Shown here: piece by piece, positions 32,851 through 40,703 of the stretch | How the letters are laid out: every line of letters starts with the position of its first letter | Position numbering within the stretch: the stretch's first letter is position 1 | From: Blautia luti | GTDB lineage: Bacteria > Bacillota > Clostridia > Lachnospirales > Lachnospiraceae | DNA length: 64,000 nucleotides | Direction of reading: 5' to 3' | NCBI RefSeq assembly: GCF_013304735.1 | Contig: NZ_JAAITI010000021.1 | Coordinates: forward strand, 1-64,000 | The notes under the pieces: generated by a model | What the model saw: the letters and a program-made list of their open reading frames with translations, nothing else | Databases searched by the model: none | Told to the model about the DNA's origin: nothing | Program-made: the position numbers and the translations under genes

Positions 32851-33893
32851 TGGAAGAGAAGAAAAAAACAGCAAGAGAGATCATAGAAGGATATCAGGGG
32901 CCGCCGGTGCGGATCATGGAAGTCTGCGGAACCCATACTCACGAGATTTTCCGTCTGGGGATCCGCAAGCTTCTGCCACCGCAGGTGGAGCTGATTTCAG
33001 GCCCGGGCTGCCCGGTCTGTGTAACACCGGTAGGCTTTATTGACGAGGCGGTTTATCTGGCTCTGGAAAAACAGGCGACTATCTGTACCTTCGGTGACCT
33101 TGTCCGTGTACCGGGGACAAAGAAAAGCCTTGCAGATGCCAGGGCAGAAGGAGCCAGGATACGTATCGTCTATTCACCGGCAGATGCGGAAAAATATGCG
33201 AAAGAACATCCGGAGGAACAGGTGGTATTCCTTTCCGTTGGTTTTGAGACCACCACACCTGCAGGATGCCTTTCTGTAAAAAAAGCCAGAGAGGACGGCC
33301 TTTTAAACTATTCCCTTCTCGTGGCGAACAAGACCATGCCGCAGGCTTATCAGGCATTAAAAGGCAGCGCGGATGTGTTCCTTTACCCTGGCCATGTCAA
33401 TGCCATCACAGGAACGGCGCTCTGTGAACATCTGGCAGAGGAAGGTGTCAGTGGTGTGGTGGCAGGATTTACAGCGAAGGAGCTGCTTACCGCACTGGCA
33501 GTTGCACTGGTACGTTTCCAGGAGGGAAAGCCGTTCTTTGTAAACTGTTATCCGCGCGTGGTAAAAAGCGAAGGAAGCCCGGAGGCACAGACACTGATCG
33601 AGGAACTGATGGAACCCTGCGATTCCGAATGGCGTGGACTGGGTGTGATCCCGGGATCCGGCCTGGTGCTCCGGAAAGAATGGGAAGCTTTTGATGCCAG
33701 AAAAAAATATGCGGTGCCGCCGATCAAAGGCAAACCAAATCCGGCCTGTCGCTGTGGCGATGTGCTTCAGGGAAAATGCAAACCGTCGGACTGCAGGGTA
33801 TTTGGAAAAGTCTGTACCCCGCAGCATCCGGTAGGAGCCTGTATGGTATCCAATGAAGGAGCCTGTTCCGCATATTTTATGTATGGAAATTAA
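32850..33893 (+). CDS. hypD: HypD iron-cofactor assembly protein
   Basis: HypD is the scaffold on which Fe(CN)2CO is assembled, using a 4Fe-4S cluster and a redox-active disulfide. The 347-residue protein keeps all signature segments: EVCGTHTHEIF (about 23-33), GPGCPVCVTP (about 52-61), GFETTTPAG and the C-terminal cluster ligands in CRCGDVLQGKC through CTPQHPVGAC. The ATG overlaps the hypC stop (TGATG), so the two are tightly coupled. All known functional residues are present, arguing that the machinery is active. Confidence 0.96.
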   Translation: MEEKKKTAREIIEGYQGPPVRIMEVCGTHTHEIFRLGIRKLLPPQVELISGPGCPVCVTPVGFIDEAVYLALEKQATICTFGDLVRVPGTKKSLADARAEGARIRIVYSPADAEKYAKEHPEEQVVFLSVGFETTTPAGCLSVKKAREDGLLNYSLLVANKTMPQAYQALKGSADVFLYPGHVNAITGTALCEHLAEEGVSGVVAGFTAKELLTALAVALVRFQEGKPFFVNCYPRVVKSEGSPEAQTLIEELMEPCDSEWRGLGVIPGSGLVLRKEWEAFDARKKYAVPPIKGKPNPACRCGDVLQGKCKPSDCRVFGKVCTPQHPVGACMVSNEGACSAYFMYGN

Positions 33894-33939
33894 CTGTCCG
33901 GTTTAATGGACTGTAATTAACAGAAAGAAGATGAATATT

Positions 33940-34947
33940 ATGGATAATAAAACAGTAACCATGGCACACGGTGCCGGAGGCCGCCAGACCTCAGAACTGA
34001 TTGATGAAGTATTTAAAGCACATTTTGCAAACCCGGATCTCACAGCTGATGATGCGGCAGTGCTGGTTCCGCCGACAGGAAAAATGGCGGTATCCACCGA
34101 TGGATTTATCGTTTCCCCGGCGTTTTTCCCGGGAGGAAATATCGGTAAGCTTTCTATCTGTGGAACGGTCAATGACCTTGCCTGTATGGGAGCGAAACCG
34201 ATGTATCTCACCTGCGCTTTTGTGATCGAAGAAGGTTTTCCCATGGAGAAGCTGGAAGAAATCGCCGCAGCCATGGAAAAAACAGCGAAAGAAGTCGGTG
34301 TGCGTATTGTTTCCGGCGATACCAAGGTAGCAGGAAAAGGCCAGGTTGACGGCGTGTTCATCACAACAACCGGAATGGGCGAGATTCAGGATGGCGTGAA
34401 GGTAGGCGGCGAGCTGGCAAAACCGGGAGATGCCATCATTGTGACCGGTGATGTGGGAAGACATGGATGCACCATTCTTCTGGCAAGAGAGGATTTTGGC
34501 ATTGACGCAGATGTGACAAGCGACTGTGCGCCACTGTGGGGAACTGTAAAAGAAGTGATGGATGCAACTCATAACATTCATGTGATCCGTGATGCAACAA
34601 GAGGCGGCGTTGGAACGGTTCTCTATGAGATTGCAGGCCAGAGTAACGTGGGAATCCGTCTGGATGCACCATCTGTTCCGGTAGCGCCGGAAGTAAAAGG
34701 TGTCTGCGGCATGCTTGGACTGGAGCCGCTTTATCTGGCATGTGAGGGCCGTATGGTCATCATGGCACCGAAGGAAGAGGCGGAAAAGATCGTGGAAGCA
34801 CTGCGTAAATGTCCGTACTCCAAAGACGCTGCCATTATCGGCGAAGTGACCGAAGACCAGCCAGGAAAAGTTGTCATGACTACGGAAATTGGAACTCAGG
34901 CATTACTTCCGCAGCCAGGCGGGGAACTTTTGCCGAGAATCTGCTGA
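33940..34947 (+). CDS. hypE: HypE cyanide-forming maturation protein
   Basis: HypE, a PurM-like ATPase, dehydrates the carbamoyl group on its C-terminal Cys to a thiocyanate that becomes the CN ligand. The protein ends in the required PRIC, and the N-terminal MAHGAGGRQTSELI motif and the DATRGGVGTVL segment of the ATP-binding fold are intact. It is about 335 residues, normal for the family. ATG at 33940 gives better spacing to the upstream GAAAGAAG than the in-frame ATG at 33931. A 46-base gap separates it from hypD, and the TM1266-type gene follows after 37 bases. Confidence 0.95.
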   Translation: MDNKTVTMAHGAGGRQTSELIDEVFKAHFANPDLTADDAAVLVPPTGKMAVSTDGFIVSPAFFPGGNIGKLSICGTVNDLACMGAKPMYLTCAFVIEEGFPMEKLEEIAAAMEKTAKEVGVRIVSGDTKVAGKGQVDGVFITTTGMGEIQDGVKVGGELAKPGDAIIVTGDVGRHGCTILLAREDFGIDADVTSDCAPLWGTVKEVMDATHNIHVIRDATRGGVGTVLYEIAGQSNVGIRLDAPSVPVAPEVKGVCGMLGLEPLYLACEGRMVIMAPKEEAEKIVEALRKCPYSKDAAIIGEVTEDQPGKVVMTTEIGTQALLPQPGGELLPRIC

Positions 34948-34984
34948 CAGCAATGAATCATACCGGAAAGGAGAGTCTGACGTT

Positions 34985-35254
34985 ATGGATACAAGAGTGG
35001 CACTGATCTCGATCATTGTGGAAAACAATGACGTGATCGATGACATCAACCGTTTTCTTCACGAAGCGGGAAAATATATTATCGGGAGAATGGGAATCCC
35101 CTACCGGGAAAAAGGAATTAACATTATCAGTATTGCCATTGATGCGCCACAGGATGTGATCAGCTCCTTATCCGGAAAGATAGGCCGCCTCAAGGGAGTT
35201 TCCGCAAAAACGGCATATTCCAATGTGATCACAAAAGTGGAGGACAGAAAATGA
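34985..35254 (+). CDS. TM1266-family ACT-like protein (iron-only hydrogenase system putative regulator)
   Basis: The 89-residue protein has the ferredoxin-like ACT/NikR-C fold pattern of the TM1266 family, with [11 protein letters not shown] at the start and IISIAIDAP in the second half. The conserved [14 protein letters not shown] stretch lies between them. The family is named a putative regulator of iron-only hydrogenase systems because it usually lies with hydE/hydF/hydG; it has no DNA-binding domain here. Finding it between hypE and a NifH-like gene links this operon to both hydrogenase types. AAAGGAG precedes the ATG. It overlaps the next gene by 4 bases. Confidence 0.85.
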   Translation: MDTRVALISIIVENNDVIDDINRFLHEAGKYIIGRMGIPYREKGINIISIAIDAPQDVISSLSGKIGRLKGVSAKTAYSNVITKVEDRK

Positions 35255-36018
35255 TAAGAGTTGCGGTATACGGAAAGGGCGGCATCGGAAAATCCACCAC
35301 AGTTTCCAATGTGGCAGCTGCCCTTGCGGAAAAAGGAATGAAAGTGATGCAGATCGGCTGTGACCCCAAGGCGGATTCCACCATTCTTCTCCGGCATGGA
35401 AAAAAAGTCCCCACAGTGCTGGATCTTTACAACGAAAAGCGCCAGGACCTGAAACTTGCAGATATGGTGCAGATCGGATACGGCGGTGTAGTCTGTGTAG
35501 AAGCCGGCGGCCCTACACCTGGACTTGGATGTGCGGGAAGAGGTATCATCACTGCACTGGAAAAACTGAAAGAAACCGGAGCCTATGAGACCTATAAACC
35601 GGACATTGTTCTCTACGATGTACTGGGAGATGTTGTCTGCGGCGGTTTTTCCATGCCCATGCGAAAAGGGTATGCAGATAAAGTATTTATCATCACTTCC
35701 GGGGAAAACATGGCCATCCATGCAGGAGCGAACATTGCCATGGCGGTGGAAAACTTCAGAAGCAGAGGCTACGCATCTCTGGGAGGTCTGATCCTGAACC
35801 GGCGGAATGTGCCAAGAGAAGAAGAAAAAGTCCGGGAGCTGGCAGAGGATTTTCACACCCAGGTAGTAGGAACTCTTTCCAGAAGTGACCTGGTTCTTGC
35901 GGCAGAGGAGCAGGGAAAAACGCTTCTGGAAACTTATCCGGAAAGCGAGATGGCAGGAGAATACCGGACGCTGGCAGAACAGATCCTGAATGCATGCAGG
36001 GAGGATGGCACATGTTAA
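35251..36018 (+). CDS. NifH-like nitrogenase iron protein homologue, set 2
   Basis: At 255 residues this is a close paralogue of the first NifH-like protein, with GKGGIGKST (8-16), [10 protein letters not shown], cluster ligands C94 and C130, and Arg97. Shared stretches such as [14 protein letters not shown] and [12 protein letters not shown] show common descent by duplication, but many other positions differ. It starts within the stop of the TM1266-type gene and overlaps the next NifD-like gene by 7 bases. It probably feeds electrons to set 2, though cross-feeding between sets is possible. Confidence 0.9.
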   Translation: MIRVAVYGKGGIGKSTTVSNVAAALAEKGMKVMQIGCDPKADSTILLRHGKKVPTVLDLYNEKRQDLKLADMVQIGYGGVVCVEAGGPTPGLGCAGRGIITALEKLKETGAYETYKPDIVLYDVLGDVVCGGFSMPMRKGYADKVFIITSGENMAIHAGANIAMAVENFRSRGYASLGGLILNRRNVPREEEKVRELAEDFHTQVVGTLSRSDLVLAAEEQGKTLLETYPESEMAGEYRTLAEQILNACREDGTC

Positions 36019-37367
36019 AAAGAGTTGGCGATCGGGAGTTTCCGGGAAAAACAGAAGTATTTATAAAAGAAGCTTCTTTTCCGGTGCCCTTTCAGCCGGG
36101 GCTGGAATTTAATTCCCCGGCCCACGGAAACTGGAATATCGTACATACGGGAATGCTGGTCCCGGAAGCACATCAGATATATGTCTGTGCGGACAATTGC
36201 ATGCGTGGTGTTGTTCTGACTGCGGCGGAAATGAATGCGGCAGACCGTTTTTCCTTTGTGATCGTGGAGGAAAAAGATCTTCTTGGAGGAAACCTGGAGG
36301 ATGTGACCATCGAAGGGGTAACGGACGTTCTGAACCGCCTGGATAAGAAACCAAAAGCAGTGCTGCTTTTTACGGTATGTCTTCACCATTTTCTGGGAAG
36401 CGATCTGGACCGGATCTACGGAGAATTGGAAAAAAGATTTCCGGAGATCTTTTTTATGCGGTGCTTCATGGATCCCATCATGCAGAAAACAGGCCCCACA
36501 CCGGATCAGAAGCTTCGCCTGGCCATGTATGATGCCGTGCAGGAGAGAAAGGCAGATCCAAAATGCGTGACGGTTCTGGGCAGTGATTTTGCGCTGGATG
36601 AAGGTTCGGATATCTGCCGGATCCTGAAGAAAAACGAAATCCTGCTCCGAGAGATACCGACCTGTGAAACCTGGGAGGATTATCAGAACCTGGGAGAGGG
36701 AAGTCTGATTCTGAACTGTTACCCTGCCGGAAAATTCGGGGCAGAAAAACAGGCCGAAAGACTTGGAAGACCGTTTTTGTATCTGCCGGGAAGTTTTGAT
36801 TATGAGGAGATACAGGAACAGGAAGAGAAGCTGCTGGGAATGTTGGAACAGCAAAACAACAGGAAAACAGGGGAAATCAAGGGCCTGGATATCGAAAAAG
36901 AGATCCGGGAATGTGAGGAGGCTCTTTCCTATGCACACCAGATCATCGGTGACACTCCCATAGCAGTGGATTATCTTTTTCATCCAAGGCCCCTGGGACT
37001 TACAAAGCTTCTTCTTACTCATAAATTTCAGGTACAGTCCGTTTTTCTGGACAGTATCAGTCCGGAAGAAAAAGAGGTATTTTTCTGGCTGAAGGAAAAT
37101 TATCCGGAGCTGAAACTGATCTCTACCATCCGTCCGGAGATGAGGGTGCGGACACGGCAGCAGTCCGAAAAAATCCTTGCTATCGGCCAGAAAGCAGCCT
37201 GGTTTACCGGAAGCCGAAATTTTGTCAATATGGTACAGGGCGGCGGGCTCTGGGGATTCGACGGAATCAGACATACCGCGCAGCTGATGGTGGAAGCATT
37301 TCATGAAGAAAAAGATCCGGAAGATCTGATCGTTCGAAAAGGATGGGGGTGCGAAAGCTGCATATGA
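36012..37367 (+). CDS. NifD-like nitrogenase component 1 alpha homologue, set 2
   Basis: The 451-residue protein has the component 1 pattern with Cys ligands in VCADNCMRG (C59, C63) and in [11 protein letters not shown] (C123, the counterpart of the NifD cysteine before LxGDD). The C-terminal [12 protein letters not shown] aligns with the NifD end, again without a cofactor His. Resemblance to the set 1 protein is slight outside these motifs, so the two complexes probably have different substrates or roles. ATG at 36012 has a GGGAGG site and lies within the end of the NifH-like gene. It overlaps the NifK-like gene by 4 bases. Confidence 0.83.
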   Translation: MLKRVGDREFPGKTEVFIKEASFPVPFQPGLEFNSPAHGNWNIVHTGMLVPEAHQIYVCADNCMRGVVLTAAEMNAADRFSFVIVEEKDLLGGNLEDVTIEGVTDVLNRLDKKPKAVLLFTVCLHHFLGSDLDRIYGELEKRFPEIFFMRCFMDPIMQKTGPTPDQKLRLAMYDAVQERKADPKCVTVLGSDFALDEGSDICRILKKNEILLREIPTCETWEDYQNLGEGSLILNCYPAGKFGAEKQAERLGRPFLYLPGSFDYEEIQEQEEKLLGMLEQQNNRKTGEIKGLDIEKEIRECEEALSYAHQIIGDTPIAVDYLFHPRPLGLTKLLLTHKFQVQSVFLDSISPEEKEVFFWLKENYPELKLISTIRPEMRVRTRQQSEKILAIGQKAAWFTGSRNFVNMVQGGGLWGFDGIRHTAQLMVEAFHEEKDPEDLIVRKGWGCESCI

Positions 37368-38590
37368 GACAGGCATATCGAATTATACCGATTTATACGG
37401 CAGACGTGTCCGGTGTCTGTTCCGCTTTGTATGAGCTTGGAGGAATGACGGTGATGCATGATCCTTCTGGCTGTAATTCTACCTATAATACCCACGATGA
37501 GATCCGTTGGTATGACCAGGACAGCCTGATTTTTATCTCAGGCCTTACGGATATCGATGCGATCATGGGAAATGATGAGAAATTTCTCCGGGATATCGAA
37601 GATGTGGCGGAGGAACTGAAACCGAAATTTATTGCTCTTGCAAGTTCCCCGATTCCCTTTATGAACGGAACAGATTTTCCTGGACTTGCCCGTGCACTTA
37701 CGGCCGAGACAGGGATTCCGGCGTTTTCGGTTTCAACCAGTGGTATGCATGATTATGTGTATGGAGCAGGGCTGGCACTCTCTGAGATTGCCAGACATTT
37801 TACCGGCGCTGCAGAGAAGAGAAAACGGAAATTAAATCTTCTTGGAGTAACACCCCTGGATTTTGGCCCCCAGCCGATGGTAGATGCCATGAAAAGACGT
37901 CTGGAAAAATATGGGTGGGAGATCCTTTCCACCTGGGCTATGGGCGATACGCTGGAAGATCTGTCCCATGCCGGTGAGGCGGAGGTAAACCTTGTGGTAT
38001 CTTCCGTGGGAATCCCGGCTGCCAATGTTCTGAGAGAGAAATTCGGGACACCATTTCTTGTGGGAACTCCGGTGGAAGGCTATGAGGGAGAGATTTCGGA
38101 CGCACTTGAGAAGGCAGCGGAGAGCCCTTGCGAAGCGTTTGAGGATAAAAAAGAAAACTCCGCGGAAAAAAGTGGAGCGCAGATTTCCGGTGAACAGGAA
38201 GAGTTGTGGAAAGTAACTCCGGATCAGGTGATCTATCTGAGAAAAAAAGACAGCCCATTGTCAGGATTTATCCCCACTCCGGACATCACCCTCATCGGTG
38301 AACCGGTTACCATGGGCTCTCTGGCAGCTGTCATAGAGCAGAAATATAGAAAAAAAGTTCAGCTTCTCTGCTCTCTGGAGATCACAGAGGGACTCCTCCG
38401 CCAGGAAGATGAAGTCATCCGCGGTGAAGAAGCCATGGAAGAAAAACTGAAAACTGCCAGAATCATCGTGGCAGATCCCCTCTACCGCCCAATCTGCCCG
38501 GAAAGTGCCACTTTTTATGAGATGCCGCATATTGCATTCTCCGGAAGAATCTATCTCAAAAATTTGTATAATTTCAGAAAAACCACATAA
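37364..38590 (+). CDS. NifK-like nitrogenase component 1 beta homologue, set 2
   Basis: The 408-residue protein aligns over its first 230 residues with the set 1 NifK-like protein: ALYELGGMTVMHDPSGC with C37 at the same position, DEIRWY and DIDAIMGND. The region of the second P-cluster cysteine reads SSPIPFMNGTDF and lacks Cys. About 60 extra charged residues (about 250-310) have no counterpart in set 1. ATG at 37364 overlaps the NifD-like stop as ATGA; an in-frame ATG at 37343 is an alternative. It is the last gene of the operon, and a terminator follows. Confidence 0.82.
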   Translation: MRQAYRIIPIYTADVSGVCSALYELGGMTVMHDPSGCNSTYNTHDEIRWYDQDSLIFISGLTDIDAIMGNDEKFLRDIEDVAEELKPKFIALASSPIPFMNGTDFPGLARALTAETGIPAFSVSTSGMHDYVYGAGLALSEIARHFTGAAEKRKRKLNLLGVTPLDFGPQPMVDAMKRRLEKYGWEILSTWAMGDTLEDLSHAGEAEVNLVVSSVGIPAANVLREKFGTPFLVGTPVEGYEGEISDALEKAAESPCEAFEDKKENSAEKSGAQISGEQEELWKVTPDQVIYLRKKDSPLSGFIPTPDITLIGEPVTMGSLAAVIEQKYRKKVQLLCSLEITEGLLRQEDEVIRGEEAMEEKLKTARIIVADPLYRPICPESATFYEMPHIAFSGRIYLKNLYNFRKTT

Positions 38591-38605
38591 ACTATAAGAA
38601 ACCGG

Positions 38606-38636
38606 AAAGGCGTTGCAGAAATATGCAGCGCCTTTT
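38606..38636 (+). terminator. Terminator of the nitrogenase-like/hyp operon
   Basis: AAAGGCGTTGCA and TGCAGCGCCTTTTT form a stem of about 11 bp with a T-run. Confidence 0.75.
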
Positions 38637-38681
38637 TATGGCGGTAAAACTGGTGAACGGATCTTATATGGAGGGATTTTT

Positions 38682-39113
38682 ATGTGGGGATTTCTGTCGG
38701 CGCTGATTTCGGGCGCACTGATGAGCATTCAGGGAGTATTTAACACAAATGTAACAAAACAGACAAGTCTGTGGGTTTCCACCGGATGGGTGCAGTTTTC
38801 CGCATTTCTGGTCTGTGTGGCTGCATGGCTTTTTACAGGTAGGGAAAGTATCGGTGCACTGTGGCAGGTGGAGAATAAATATACGCTGCTTGGAGGCGTG
38901 ATCGGTGCGTTCATTACCATTACCGTGATCCAGAGTATGGGCAGTTTGGGGCCAGCGCGGTCAGTTATGCTCATTGTGATCTCCCAGCTTGCAGTGGCTT
39001 ATCTCATAGAACTGATGGGACTTTTTGGAGTGGAAAGAGCGGATTTTCAGTGGAGAAAGCTGTTTGGAATGCTGATCTGCATTGCAGGTGTGGTCATTTT
39101 CAAATGGAAATAG
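38682..39113 (+). CDS. YdcZ-type DMT-superfamily membrane protein
   Basis: The 143-residue protein has four or five hydrophobic helices and matches the YdcZ/DUF606 half-size DMT family, whose members probably work as dimers. It begins with WGFLSALISGALMSIQGVFN, typical for the group. ATG at 38682 is chosen for its GGAGGG site; the frame extends upstream into the terminator and that part is not credible. It is a single-gene transcript. No substrate is known. Confidence 0.82.
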   Translation: MWGFLSALISGALMSIQGVFNTNVTKQTSLWVSTGWVQFSAFLVCVAAWLFTGRESIGALWQVENKYTLLGGVIGAFITITVIQSMGSLGPARSVMLIVISQLAVAYLIELMGLFGVERADFQWRKLFGMLICIAGVVIFKWK

Positions 39114-39120
39114 AAATAAA

Positions 39121-39143
39121 AGTATTGTAATATTTGTAATACT
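39121..39143. promoter_or_regulatory. Palindrome upstream of the com operon
   Basis: AGTATT and AATACT flank an AT-rich centre about 80 bases before comEA. It may be an operator or part of a promoter region; no clear -35/-10 pair was found. Confidence 0.3.
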
Positions 39144-39223
39144 TCGTTAAAATAAGGTATGGTTTTGTATGAGTAACGGGGCACCTGCCATCACATCGGC
39201 AAAAAGGAGTGAACCCCTGACCC

Positions 39224-40000
39224 ATGAAAATAAAATCACATATCAGAAGTGTTCAGCTTATTTTTTCCATATTTATATTCCTGATCTTTGCAGGACTGAC
39301 AGGCTGTAAGGATGATGGAGCAGAGTTTCTGGAAAAAGAACTGGTGCAGGAAGAAAGTGTGGAGACATCCGGGAGGGATGCGGAACAAGAAGATCCTACG
39401 GACACGGAAAATGGAGTATCTGAGAAGAAGTCTGCACAGATGCAAGTGGATACAGGACAGGAAACGGCAGCTGCGAAACAGCAGCCGGAGACTTCAGAGA
39501 TTCCAGAAACAATCTACGTAGACATCTGCGGAGCGGTAACCAGCCCCGGAGTCTATGAACTTCCATCCGGCAGCCGTGTTTTCCAAGCTATTGAGAAAGC
39601 CGGCGGATATCTTCCGGAAGCTGCGGCAAGTTATCTCAACCGTGCGAAGGGACTTTCCGACGGACAGCAGATCTATGTGCCCACCCAGGCAGAAGTGGAC
39701 AGCCAGATGATCCAGGTTACTGAGAATGGACAGGAAGCCACATCAGAAACCGTCCCCGGAAATAACAACGGAGAGGAATCTGCCGGAGAAAATACCAGTA
39801 CAGACCAGAAAATCAATCTGAACACCGCTGATGTATCCCAGCTTACCACTCTCACAGGTGTAGGGGAGTCCAAAGCCCTGGCGATCATCGCTTACAGGGA
39901 AGAAAACGGCCCTTTTACTTCCACAGAAGACATTATGAGCGTGCCTGGTATCAAGGAAGGAACCTATGAGAAGATAAAGGATAAAATAGCAATAAAGTAA
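39224..40000 (+). CDS. comEA: ComEA-type DNA-binding competence lipoprotein
   Basis: ComEA binds double-stranded DNA outside the membrane and passes it to the ComEC channel. The 258-residue protein has a signal peptide with lipobox FAGLTGC (Cys about residue 28), an acidic linker, an SLBB domain (IYVDICGAVTSPGVYEL, about 95-155) and a C-terminal helix-hairpin-helix pair (INLNTADVSQLTTL and GVGESKALAIIAYRE, about 197-258). A lipid anchor replaces the usual membrane helix. The response regulator follows after 10 bases and comEC lies three genes further on. Confidence 0.92.
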   Translation: MKIKSHIRSVQLIFSIFIFLIFAGLTGCKDDGAEFLEKELVQEESVETSGRDAEQEDPTDTENGVSEKKSAQMQVDTGQETAAAKQQPETSEIPETIYVDICGAVTSPGVYELPSGSRVFQAIEKAGGYLPEAAASYLNRAKGLSDGQQIYVPTQAEVDSQMIQVTENGQEATSETVPGNNNGEESAGENTSTDQKINLNTADVSQLTTLTGVGESKALAIIAYREENGPFTSTEDIMSVPGIKEGTYEKIKDKIAIK

Positions 40001-40010
40001 GGAGCGTTAA

Positions 40011-40700
40011 ATGAGCAGGAAAGTATTGGTAGTAGATGATGAGAAACTGATTGTCAAGGGACTTCGTTTCAGTCTGGAGCAGGATGGAATGGAAGTGGAC
40101 TGTGCCTATGACGGAGAGGAAGCTCTGGAAAAAGCCAAGGCAGGAGAGTACGATATAATTCTTCTGGACCTGATGCTTCCAAAGATGGATGGTCTTGAGG
40201 TATGCCAGCAGATCCGTGAATTTTCCAATGTCCCGATTATCATGCTTACAGCAAAAGGTGAGGATATGGATAAGATTCTGGGCCTGGAATACGGAGCAGA
40301 CGATTATGTGACCAAACCGTTTAATATTCTGGAAGTCAAGGCCCGTATCAAGGCGATCATCCGCCGTGCAGGCAGCAACCAGAACAAACAGGAGAAAGCC
40401 AAGACCGTGGAAGTCGGAGAACTGAAGCTGGACTGCGAAGGACGCCGTGTATTTATTTCCGGAAAAGAGATTAACCTTACAGCCAAGGAATTTGATGTGC
40501 TGGAACTTCTGGTATTCAACCCGAACAAGGTATACAGCAGAGAAAATCTTCTGAATATCGTATGGGGATATGAGTATCCGGGAGATGTCCGTACAGTAGA
40601 CGTACATATCCGTCGTTTAAGAGAAAAAATTGAGGCCAATCCCAGTGAGCCGAAATATGTACACACCAAATGGGGTGTGGGCTACTATTTCCAGGCATAA
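40011..40700 (+). CDS. OmpR/PhoB-family response regulator
   Basis: The 229-residue protein has a receiver domain with acidic residues D9 and D10, phospho-acceptor D53 (LLDLMLPKMDG) and K in TKPFN. A winged-helix DNA-binding domain (about 130-228) ends in the VRTVDVHIRRLREKIE recognition region. It is encoded 3 bases before the sensor kinase, so the pair works together. The closeness to WalR/PhoB-type regulators is evident, but its stimulus and target genes are unknown. Its place between comEA and comEC is unusual. Confidence 0.95.
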   Translation: MSRKVLVVDDEKLIVKGLRFSLEQDGMEVDCAYDGEEALEKAKAGEYDIILLDLMLPKMDGLEVCQQIREFSNVPIIMLTAKGEDMDKILGLEYGADDYVTKPFNILEVKARIKAIIRRAGSNQNKQEKAKTVEVGELKLDCEGRRVFISGKEINLTAKEFDVLELLVFNPNKVYSRENLLNIVWGYEYPGDVRTVDVHIRRLREKIEANPSEPKYVHTKWGVGYYFQA

Positions 40701-40703
40701 GCT

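Noticed and set aside
30238-34947. Reading hypFCDE as a plain [NiFe] hydrogenase maturation locus
   Set aside because: No hydrogenase subunit, hypA, hypB or protease is within 25 kb on either side in the window. Such genes elsewhere in the genome cannot be excluded.
36015-37376. A long minus-strand open frame (453 codons) opposite the second NifD-like gene
   Set aside because: It mirrors a clearly coding plus-strand gene with cluster motifs and overlapping operon neighbours. No ribosome binding site or recognisable domain was seen on the minus strand.
27043-38590. Reading the nitrogenase-like operon as true nitrogen fixation
   Set aside because: No nifB, nifE, nifN or nifV is present, the K-like proteins are short and lack P-cluster cysteines, and the cofactor His is missing. 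N2 reduction is not supported.
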